A stretch of DNA of 34,531 nucleotides from a virus, in IMG/VR virus record IMGVR_UViG_3300031787_000461, positions 1-34,531 of that record; one strand, written 5' to 3'. Positions 28,268-34,531 of the stretch are shown here, piece after piece (the first letter of the stretch is position 1; each line of letters begins with the position of its first letter). The notes under the pieces were generated by a model. That model did no database searches, was not told the origin of the DNA, and was given only the letters and a program-made list of their open reading frames with translations. Both the position numbers and the translations under genes were made by a program.

Positions 28268-31200
28268 ATGAGTTCACAATTACAAGTAACAGGCGAAGCA
28301 AAGATTAGGGATATACAAGGTCCAGTAGTGGCTAATAGTGGTGTTATAACCGCTTTAGATGGTGCTGCTTCTCAATATGTACGAGGAGATGGTACATTAG
28401 CTGACTTTCCAACATCAAGTGGTGGCGGTAGTTCAGTTTCTTATTATCTTAACTCAAGTGTTTCACAAGGTACAATAGGTGGAGTAGCTTATAGAGAATT
28501 AAGTAAAGAACCAATCATTGGTGCTGGAACTGATATTGCTATTTCAACAACAGGATATGTGGCAAGTTATTTAACGGATGCTAATGACCCAGATGTATTA
28601 TCAATTCCTGGCGGTAACTTTAATTGTGAGTTTTATTTTAGTGTAAATAACAATACAGGCAATCCTTTTTTCTATGCAGAACTTTATAAGTACGATGGCA
28701 CAACTTTTACCTTATTAGGTAGTAGTGTTGGAGTTCCAGAGTATATTAATCAAGGAACTATAATAGCACCTTACTATTTTGCTATTCCTGTCGCTACTGC
28801 TGCCTTAGCTTTAACCGATAGATTAGCAATTAGAATCTATGTAAATGTAGATGGTAGAACAGTTACTTTACATACTGAGAATGGTCATTTGTGTCAAGTA
28901 GTTACTACCCTATCTAAGGGTATGGTTTCTTTAAATAACTTAACAGATCAATCACAATTTATAACCACAGGAACAAGCGGAACAAACTTTGCTATCGTTT
29001 CAAGTGGTGATACACATACTTTTAACCTTCCAGTGGCTTCGGCTGCAAATACAGGTAAGTTAAGTTCAAGCGATTGGTCAACATTTAATGCGAAAGAACC
29101 TGCTATTACTGCTGGAACTACATTACAATATTATAGAGGAGATAAGACATTCCAAACTTTAGATACAACGGCAGTTATAGAAGCAACAAACCTTTACTTT
29201 ACGGATGCAAGAGCAAGAGCAGCTTTATCTTTTGCTGCTGGTAGTGGTGCTTATAATAGCACAACAGGTGTAATTACAATACCTACAAACACTAACCAAC
29301 TTACTAATGGTGCATCTTTTATAACCTTAACTTCTTTAAGTGCAGGTACAGGAATAAGCTACAATAATACAACAGGAGTAATTACTAATTCTGCTCCAGA
29401 CCAAACTGTTTCTTTAACGGCAGGTGCAGGGATATTAATTACTGGTACTTATCCTTCGTTTACTATAGCTTCAACGATTACTCAATATACAGATGCATTA
29501 GCAAGAGCAGCGATTAGTTTAACTACAACAGGTTCAAGCGGTGATGCAACTTATAACAATACAACAGGGGTATTTAATATACCTAATTATGGTTCTGCTT
29601 TAAGTGGATACGTTCCATACACAGGCGCAACAACTAATGTTAATTTAGGAGTTAATTCTTTAACTGCAACAGGAATAACAGTTTCTAAATCAGCAGGAAT
29701 TTCTACAATTACATTTCCTGCAGGTACTAATGACCCAGCTTTTATTCAACACGAAGAATCAAGTGCTAATACAGGTATAATGCGTTTTAGTGTTGGGGAT
29801 GATAATGATGCAACTGATTATTTTGTTTTTGGTAATGTTTCAAGTGGATTTGTAGAAAGATTTAGGATAACTTCAAGCGGTATAGTAAACTTAGGTACTT
29901 GGCAAGGTTCTGCAATAGCAGACGCATATATATCAAGTGCATCAACTTGGAATGCTAAACAAAACCAATTAAACGGAACAGGATTTGTAAAGGCTACAGG
30001 TACTACAATAAGCTATGATAATAGTACATACTTAACAACAAGTGCAGCATCTTCTACTTATGTTCCTTACACAGGTGCAACTGCTAACTTAGATATGGGT
30101 ACAGGTACATTTGGTATCAATACAGGTAGATTCTTATTGTTTACAAAAAATGGTGCTGCAGGAATTGGTAATTCATCTTATGTAGGATTTTTAAATGCAA
30201 GTGCAACTGATGGTATATATGCTCAATTAAATGCCTCAAATAATTTAGGATTTTATGGATTAACATCTTCAGTTGGAAGTTCTCAAGTTGCATTTATTTC
30301 AAGAGCTGGAGATTTTAGTGGTAACTCATTTATAAAGACAGGCGGTACATCAAGCCAATTTTTAAAGGCAGATGGTTCAGTAGATTCTACATCTTATTAT
30401 CCTACAAGTGGTGGAATTATATCAGGAAATATCTATATGCAAAGTTCAGCTAATCCAAGTCAATTATTGGCTAAAGGAGTTAATACTGAATTTTGGGTAG
30501 ACTCACAATATGGTGGTGGAACTGCAAGAGCATTTATAAATAGAAATGGAGTAGGCAATCAAGCTACTTTAATGTTTAGCACAGGAGTTGTAGTTACAAA
30601 TGGAACTGCTTGGGCAGGTGTTTGTGATTATTCAATGGGTATGACAAATGATGGCACAGGTAATTTCTATATAGGAGCAGGGGATTTATTTAGTAGTGGT
30701 AATAGAGCATTAACTATTTCATCAAGTAAAAATATTGGAATTGGAACTAATCCAAGTGCTTGGTCAACTGCTAATAGTGTAAGAGCAATACAAAATCCTG
30801 CTGGCTCTATTTGGAATTTTGTGAATGGCAATATGTATATGGCATTAAATTATTATTGGGATGGTTCAAATAGGAGATATGTAAACAGTGGAGTTGCGTC
30901 AGAATATCAACAAAGCGGTGACCATAGCTTTTATACTGCACCATCAGGGAGTGCAGGTAATGTGGTAACATTTACCGAACGTATGCGTATCACAAGCGGT
31001 GGTAACGTTGGAATCGGAACGCCTAGTCCAAGTGCTTTATTACATTTAGGGGTTGCAAATGCAGCAGTAGATGGAACGAAAGGTGTAAAAATAACAAATC
31101 CTGCTGGTACAACAGTGATGCTTGAATGTGGAGTTAGTAGTGATTCTTTTGTAGGAACAACAAGTGCAAGTGATTTTAGTATAAGAACAGGCAATTCCGA

Positions 31201-31795
31201 ACGAATGAGAATCACATCGGGGGGTGTTGTACAAATTACTAATGCTGGTGATGCTCAATTAAAATTAGCTGCTAGTGGTTCTACTGCGTATGTTAGCTTT
31301 TCGAATTCGGCCGGTGATTTATGGGGTTTAGGTAATTCATTTGCCGGTGCAACTACAAATTTTGAATTATATAATTTTAATGCTGCTGCTTATGGATTTA
31401 AAATAACAAGAAGTGGTATATATGCAACAACTGCAAGTTCTCCAAGAAATGTATATGTACAATCCGATGGAACATTAGGAGGTATATCGTCAATACTTGC
31501 ATCTAAAACAAACATCCAATCTTTTGACACTAATTGGTTATATGATTTAAATCCTATTCAATTTAACTATCGTAAAAAAGATGAAAATGAACAATATACA
31601 GAGGAATTTGATACTGAATTATTTTATGGTTTAATTGCAGAGGAAACTGAATTAGTAAATAAAGAAATTTGTAATTATAATGAAAATAAACTAATAGGTA
31701 TTGAGTATTCTAAATTAGTACCTGTATTAGTAAAAGCAATCCAAGAACTTAAATTAGAAATAGAAGAATTAAAAGAACTAATTAAAAATAAATAA
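28268..31795 (+). CDS. Tail fibre / spike with C-terminal S74 chaperone domain
   Basis: The protein has 1175 residues. The N-terminal tip attaches to the tail, and 58-215 match the paralogous module of the preceding gene. A long beta-rich shaft follows, with repeats such as YVPYTGAT (twice), YFTDARARAALS and YTDALARAAIS, and RITSGG or RITSSG (three). The last 100 residues (ILASKTNIQSFDTNWLYDLN, FYGLIAEETE, then a coiled coil) form a Peptidase_S74 intramolecular chaperone that trimerises the fibre and cuts itself off near the Ser-Lys pair. It should be the main receptor-binding protein. Confidence 0.9.
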   Translation: MSSQLQVTGEAKIRDIQGPVVANSGVITALDGAASQYVRGDGTLADFPTSSGGGSSVSYYLNSSVSQGTIGGVAYRELSKEPIIGAGTDIAISTTGYVASYLTDANDPDVLSIPGGNFNCEFYFSVNNNTGNPFFYAELYKYDGTTFTLLGSSVGVPEYINQGTIIAPYYFAIPVATAALALTDRLAIRIYVNVDGRTVTLHTENGHLCQVVTTLSKGMVSLNNLTDQSQFITTGTSGTNFAIVSSGDTHTFNLPVASAANTGKLSSSDWSTFNAKEPAITAGTTLQYYRGDKTFQTLDTTAVIEATNLYFTDARARAALSFAAGSGAYNSTTGVITIPTNTNQLTNGASFITLTSLSAGTGISYNNTTGVITNSAPDQTVSLTAGAGILITGTYPSFTIASTITQYTDALARAAISLTTTGSSGDATYNNTTGVFNIPNYGSALSGYVPYTGATTNVNLGVNSLTATGITVSKSAGISTITFPAGTNDPAFIQHEESSANTGIMRFSVGDDNDATDYFVFGNVSSGFVERFRITSSGIVNLGTWQGSAIADAYISSASTWNAKQNQLNGTGFVKATGTTISYDNSTYLTTSAASSTYVPYTGATANLDMGTGTFGINTGRFLLFTKNGAAGIGNSSYVGFLNASATDGIYAQLNASNNLGFYGLTSSVGSSQVAFISRAGDFSGNSFIKTGGTSSQFLKADGSVDSTSYYPTSGGIISGNIYMQSSANPSQLLAKGVNTEFWVDSQYGGGTARAFINRNGVGNQATLMFSTGVVVTNGTAWAGVCDYSMGMTNDGTGNFYIGAGDLFSSGNRALTISSSKNIGIGTNPSAWSTANSVRAIQNPAGSIWNFVNGNMYMALNYYWDGSNRRYVNSGVASEYQQSGDHSFYTAPSGSAGNVVTFTERMRITSGGNVGIGTPSPSALLHLGVANAAVDGTKGVKITNPAGTTVMLECGVSSDSFVGTTSASDFSIRTGNSERMRITSGGVVQITNAGDAQLKLAASGSTAYVSFSNSAGDLWGLGNSFAGATTNFELYNFNAAAYGFKITRSGIYATTASSPRNVYVQSDGTLGGISSILASKTNIQSFDTNWLYDLNPIQFNYRKKDENEQYTEEFDTELFYGLIAEETELVNKEICNYNENKLIGIEYSKLVPVLVKAIQELKLEIEELKELIKNK

Positions 31796-31796
31796 T

Positions 31797-31859
31797 ATGT
31801 ATAGAGAAATACCATACTTAATATTTGATGAATTTATAAAAAGTATAAAAAATAAATAA
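31797..31859 (+). CDS. Possible 20-aa peptide after the fibre gene
   Basis: ATG at 31797, one base after the fibre stop, TAA at 31857-31859, one base before the next ATG. The product is MYREIPYLIFDEFIKSIKNK. Its close fit between neighbours supports translation, but it is too short for any family call. Its end (IKNK, then AATAAATAA) echoes the fibre gene's 3' end, so it could be a small duplication remnant. Confidence 0.3.
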   Translation: MYREIPYLIFDEFIKSIKNK

Positions 31860-31860
31860 A

Positions 31861-32178
31861 ATGAAGACAATTCAACCTGTATCAATTTGGCAAAATGGAC
31901 AAAATGTTCAAGCCATATATTTAAAAGCAGAAGTGCAATCTGATAATCTATTAAACTTTGCATCTTTTGCTTATATGCTTTTAGATGCTGATTTTATTAA
32001 TGTGAATAATGGTATTGTAGGTATTTATGGTCAAGATTATATTAACTATCAAACAAATCAATATGCTTGGGATTATATAGCTACACAACTTAACTTAACA
32101 ATCACAGGTGATTATGTACCACCAGCACCTATAGAACCAGAGCCAATTGTTGAAGAAACTATTGAAACTGCTGAATAA
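31861..32178 (+). CDS. Hypothetical protein downstream of fibre (105 aa)
   Basis: The protein has 105 residues, starting MKTIQPVSIWQNGQNVQAIY. It is an alpha-beta protein with a Pro/Glu-rich acidic tail (PPAPIEPEPIVEETIETAE). Small proteins that share the SIWxNGxxxxA..L opening are found after fibre genes in Bacteroidota phages, in my recollection. It could be a fibre assembly factor or a minor virion protein. The stop overlaps the next start by one base. Confidence 0.7.
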   Translation: MKTIQPVSIWQNGQNVQAIYLKAEVQSDNLLNFASFAYMLLDADFINVNNGIVGIYGQDYINYQTNQYAWDYIATQLNLTITGDYVPPAPIEPEPIVEETIETAE

Positions 32179-32762
32179 TGACCACTATTAAGGACTATTT
32201 AATCATTATCCTTGCGTTCTTTGCTATGGTGTGGCTATATGAGTCATGCCATAGATTAAGTCCTGTTATAGAGTCTGTAAAGACCGATACAGTATATCAG
32301 ACTAAAGTTACTACAAAATGGAAGCAAGGTAAAGACATTCCTTATGTGATCATAGCTACCGATACTGTACATGATTCTGTACAATATACCGTACATGATA
32401 CTATACGCATAGTAACCGATTATATGCGTACTTATGCGTATTCTGATACGATTAATGTAGATTCTAATACCTTTGTCATCAACGACACTATAAGCCAAAA
32501 TAAGATTCAATCAAGGGGATTTGAGGCTAAAATAACCGAAAAAACCATACTTACCACCATTACTAAGGCAGCTAAAGCTAAGAATACCCTTTATTTAGGC
32601 TTTAGAGGCGATTTAAGCGAGTCTAATGGCTTAGAAGTACTAAGTCCTGGAATCATGCTTAATGCCAAAAATAAGGCTCTAATAGGTCTTAATGTAAATA
32701 TTAGTAAAAACTTTAATATAGGCTACTCAGGTAGTGTATATTTTAAATTAGGTAAAAAATAA
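32178..32762 (+). CDS. Membrane-anchored lysis-region protein (194 aa)
   Basis: The protein has 194 residues. A membrane anchor at 6-24 (LIIILAFFAMVWLYE) follows a short cytoplasmic start, so the rest faces the periplasm. Middle part rich in TDTVxxxxxYTVHDTIRIVTDY-style strands; the end NFNIGYSGSVYFKLGKK has alternating beta residues as in an outer-membrane-reaching sheet. The layout (inner membrane anchor, long periplasmic part, beta end) could fit a spanin that joins both membranes during lysis, but that is a hypothesis. Confidence 0.65.
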   Translation: MTTIKDYLIIILAFFAMVWLYESCHRLSPVIESVKTDTVYQTKVTTKWKQGKDIPYVIIATDTVHDSVQYTVHDTIRIVTDYMRTYAYSDTINVDSNTFVINDTISQNKIQSRGFEAKITEKTILTTITKAAKAKNTLYLGFRGDLSESNGLEVLSPGIMLNAKNKALIGLNVNISKNFNIGYSGSVYFKLGKK

Positions 32763-32766
32763 GTAA

Positions 32767-33072
32767 ATGGCAGCTAAAAAAGATGTTAATGTAAGTGCTA
32801 ATCCTCTCCCGATTAGCTTTTCTCAGTTTAGTAAAGACCCAATAAAAGGAACTATGTTCCTAGTTATAATCGGTATAACCGTCCTTTATGTTGACATTAG
32901 GGGCAATTTCAACAATCAGATAAACTCTCAAGACGCTAGGATTACTAATCTTGAGTATAAGGATAGCCTAAAGACTCAGGCTTTAATTGAGTGTAAAACA
33001 GCATTAAGTTCTACTACAACTAAGCTTGAAACCTTAGATGCTATGGGAGCTATTAAATCAACAGTTAAATAA
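32767..33072 (+). CDS. Single-span membrane protein of lysis region (101 aa)
   Basis: The protein has 101 residues. One transmembrane helix at about 30-45 (FLVIIGITVLYVDIRG), then a coiled-coil periplasmic part with NSQDARITNLEYKDSLKTQ and a Ser/Thr-rich end. It starts 4 bases after the preceding stop. Such a topology fits an inner-membrane spanin or a holin partner. Not recognised by family. Confidence 0.65.
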   Translation: MAAKKDVNVSANPLPISFSQFSKDPIKGTMFLVIIGITVLYVDIRGNFNNQINSQDARITNLEYKDSLKTQALIECKTALSSTTTKLETLDAMGAIKSTVK

Positions 33073-33079
33073 AAAGGCA

Positions 33080-33424
33080 ATGAAATCTATTCTTTTGATA
33101 TTTGGTTTTCTAACAGTTACAGCAACTACTATAAATGTTACAGCTAAAAAAGAAGATAAGGCAGTAACTGAAGATAAGGAGTTCGAGCAATTTATGACTG
33201 AGTTTAATAGCACAATGACTAAGAACAAAGCTGTTCAAGTTAAAGCTGACCAGGCTAAAGAAGCTATAGTAACTTCTACCGTTAGTAAGTTCGCTGAGAT
33301 TAAGCAAGAGATAACAACACTAAAAACCGAGCTAAATGAAGTTAAAGCAACTTTGGATAGTGTTAGCAATGATACTGCTGTCAGTTTCAAGCTACTCCCA
33401 ATACCCCATAATAAAGAAAATTAA
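33080..33424 (+). CDS. Secreted coiled-coil protein of lysis region (114 aa)
   Basis: The start is set at ATG 33080 (MKSILLIFGFLTVTATTINV), which gives a clean signal peptide; a longer frame from 33038 overlaps the previous gene without need. Cleavage is likely near residue 22. The mature part is charged and coiled-coil (KFAEIKQEITTLKTELNEVK). No lipobox Cys, so not a lipoprotein. Its last 89 bases overlap the next gene in another frame, a layout seen for spanin pairs. Confidence 0.65.
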   Translation: MKSILLIFGFLTVTATTINVTAKKEDKAVTEDKEFEQFMTEFNSTMTKNKAVQVKADQAKEAIVTSTVSKFAEIKQEITTLKTELNEVKATLDSVSNDTAVSFKLLPIPHNKEN

Positions 33425-33716
33425 AGATGATTCTGTAGTTATTATGACTGTAAAGCAAGGTAATGAAATAAATGCTTTGTATTTACGTTACAATGAAACT
33501 ATAGACTCGTTAAAATCTAAAACAATAAAAGATGATTCTATTCTCAATGTCTACATTAATAAAGCTAATAAGCTCGAAAATTACAAGTTTCGCTACGAAG
33601 CAAACCTCGAAGTTTACCAAACAAGGGAAAGAGAACTTGACAAAATGGATAAATACCATGCTTGGCAAAAAATAATCTTAATATTCCTAGTCATTTTCCA
33701 ATTTAGTCAATTATAA
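33336..33716 (+). CDS. Overlapping lysis-region protein with signal and C-terminal span (126 aa)
   Basis: The protein has 126 residues. Signal peptide-like start MKLKQLWIVLAMILLSVSSY followed by SQ (cleavage near 21), a charged coiled-coil part with TVKQGNEINALYLRYNETID, and a hydrophobic end (IILIFLVIFQFSQL) that could anchor it. It begins inside the preceding gene in another frame (89-base overlap). Overlapping genes before a holin and endolysin suggest an Rz/Rz1-like pair, though the order of anchors differs from the classical one. Confidence 0.65.
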   Translation: MKLKQLWIVLAMILLSVSSYSQYPIIKKIKDDSVVIMTVKQGNEINALYLRYNETIDSLKSKTIKDDSILNVYINKANKLENYKFRYEANLEVYQTRERELDKMDKYHAWQKIILIFLVIFQFSQL

Positions 33717-33719
33717 TTT

Positions 33720-33935
33720 ATGAAACAGTTTTTCCAAGAAGATAGCGGTAGATTTAGCATGAAGCGTTTATGTGGTTTATTATGTGTAATAACCTTATGT
33801 GTTACTATGTATCACAATAGTTTTAGTGAAGAGCATATAGCTCCAAGTACGATTCTTGTAGAATCAGTAGCTTTGTTAGCGTTCGGTTGTTTAGGTTTAA
33901 CCTCAATAGAGAAAATATTTAAGAAAGATGCCTAA
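33720..33935 (+). CDS. Putative holin (71 aa)
   Basis: The protein has 71 residues: MKQFFQEDSGRFSMKRLCGL followed by two hydrophobic helices (about 18-32 and 43-60, LLCVITLCVTMYHNS and ILVESVALLAFGCLGL) and a basic end IEKIFKKDA. Proteins with EDxGRFSMKRLCGLLCVI...ALLAFGCLGLTSIEKIF lie beside endolysins in many Bacteroidota phages and are taken to be holins. Size, two spans and position all fit. It would open the inner membrane to release the endolysin. Confidence 0.75.
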   Translation: MKQFFQEDSGRFSMKRLCGLLCVITLCVTMYHNSFSEEHIAPSTILVESVALLAFGCLGLTSIEKIFKKDA

Positions 33936-34014
33936 AAGCGAAAAGATAATATTAACACTTGGCTTCCTATTATGGTTGCTAGGATTAGCATATTTTGTAA
34001 ATCAAATGATTTAA
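33928..34014 (+). CDS. Single-span membrane peptide before endolysin (28 aa)
   Basis: ATG at 33928, overlapping the holin gene stop; TAA at 34012-34014, two bases before the endolysin ATG. The product starts MPKSEKIILTLGFLLWLLGL and ends AYFVNQMI: a short basic start and one membrane helix. The position between holin and endolysin suggests a second holin or antiholin, by context only. Confidence 0.6.
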   Translation: MPKSEKIILTLGFLLWLLGLAYFVNQMI

Positions 34015-34015
34015 G

Positions 34016-34465
34016 ATGAAATTAACAGCACACTTTGCATTAGCAGAATTTACTAGAAGTGAATCAGCTAAAAGACATGGAGTATCTAACGAACCAACTC
34101 CTGAGCATTTACAGAACCTTATTGTTCTTTGTGAGAAAGTATTAGAACCAATCAGAATGAAGTTTGGTCCTATAAACATTTCTAGTGGTTACAGAAGCAA
34201 AGTTCTCAATCATTACATAGGTGGTAGTTTAAGGTCACAGCACTGTGAAGGTAAAGCGGCAGATATTGATATGGATGATATGCCAGGTGTGACTAACAAA
34301 CAGATTTTTGAATACATAAAAAGTGAGCTTGAGTTTGATCAGCTAATTAACGAGTTTAATTATGGCTGGATACATGTAAGTTACAATGTAGGTAAGAACA
34401 GAAGGCAGATATTAGATGCTTTAAAAGTAAACAATAAGACTGTATATTCTAACCACAAAATCTAA
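34016..34465 (+). CDS. Endolysin, peptidase M15A family
   Basis: The protein has 149 residues. Zinc site: SSGYRSKVLNHYIGGSLRSQH ends with His76, then AADID with Asp83, and GWIHVSY with His120. This is the H-x6-D...H pattern of M15A peptidases, which cut peptide bonds in peptidoglycan stems or cross-bridges. The whole chain is one domain; no signal peptide, so it depends on a holin to exit. Its final 61 bases are in the terminal repeat, and the phosphoesterase gene follows 20 bp later on the circle. Confidence 0.93.
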   Translation: MKLTAHFALAEFTRSESAKRHGVSNEPTPEHLQNLIVLCEKVLEPIRMKFGPINISSGYRSKVLNHYIGGSLRSQHCEGKAADIDMDDMPGVTNKQIFEYIKSELEFDQLINEFNYGWIHVSYNVGKNRRQILDALKVNNKTVYSNHKI

Positions 34466-34531
34466 CCAAACCAAAACCACATATAATGAGCAAGAAAAAT
34501 GTCCTAGTAATAGGCGACACTCATGAGCCAT
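34405..34531. repeat. Right copy of 127-bp terminal direct repeat
   Basis: Identical to 1-127, base for base. It covers the end of the endolysin gene, the 20-base spacer and the first 46 bases of the phosphoesterase gene. Confidence 0.95.
34486..34531 (+). CDS. Partial: 5' end of the phosphoesterase gene
   Basis: ATG at 34486 begins the same reading frame as the complete gene at 82-786 and runs off the window end after 15 codons (MSKKNVLVIGDTHEP). It is a duplicate produced by the circular overlap. Confidence 0.95.
   Translation, partial: MSKKNVLVIGDTHEP

Overview
This window is the complete genome of a tailed, siphovirus-like bacteriophage. The last 127 bases (34405-34531) repeat the first 127 exactly, so the molecule is circular or circularly permuted, with about 34,404 unique bases. 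The host is probably a member of the Bacteroidota. The sequence is AT-rich, genes lack clear Shine-Dalgarno sites and have A-rich leaders instead, and several starts are preceded by the Bacteroidota -7 promoter element TAnnTTTG. Several small proteins also resemble families I know mainly from Flavobacterium-type phages. No integrase or CI-type repressor was recognised, so a lytic lifestyle is the simpler reading.

Layout: there are two opposed transcription units. The leftward (minus-strand) unit runs from about 12.6 kb down to 1.45 kb and carries early and replication genes. These include a run of small hypothetical proteins, a short C5-cytosine methyltransferase, a DnaA domain-IV-only protein, a probable single-strand annealing protein, a winged-helix replication protein, a DnaB helicase, an HNH endonuclease inserted at the dnaB 3' end, a VRR-NUC nuclease, a MazG-like protein and a small membrane protein. 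The rightward (plus-strand) unit runs from 13.19 kb to the end and continues across the junction to 1.27 kb. In order it holds a zinc-ribbon protein, small and large terminase, portal, Mu F-like minor head protein, HK97-type protease and capsid protein, connector and neck proteins, tail tube, a frameshifted tail chaperone pair, tape measure, three large tail-tip or fibre proteins, a lysis region with several small membrane proteins and an M15 endolysin, then a calcineurin-like phosphoesterase and two small genes. The units diverge from a 620-base control region (12566-13185) and converge on a terminator cluster (1318-1426).

How the genes work together: the winged-helix protein, DnaB and the DnaA-like protein probably start and drive replication. 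The annealing protein and VRR-NUC nuclease probably serve recombination and repair. The late unit follows the usual HK97-like order of packaging, capsid, neck, tail and lysis. Promoter-like elements inside it, before the portal, connector and neck genes, may boost sub-blocks.

Points of most interest: (1) the dnaB 3' end is duplicated on both sides of the HNH gene, a footprint of endonuclease invasion with tail replacement; (2) a tRNA-like element has acceptor, D and T arms but no anticodon arm; (3) a T9 tract in the portal gene leads straight to a stop codon whichever way it slips, at the boundary with an added C-terminal domain; (4) a GC-rich, structured leader ends in a T-run just before the replication gene; (5) the divergent control region has repeats and a G-quadruplex motif. 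Several genes of 28-59 codons are also recorded.
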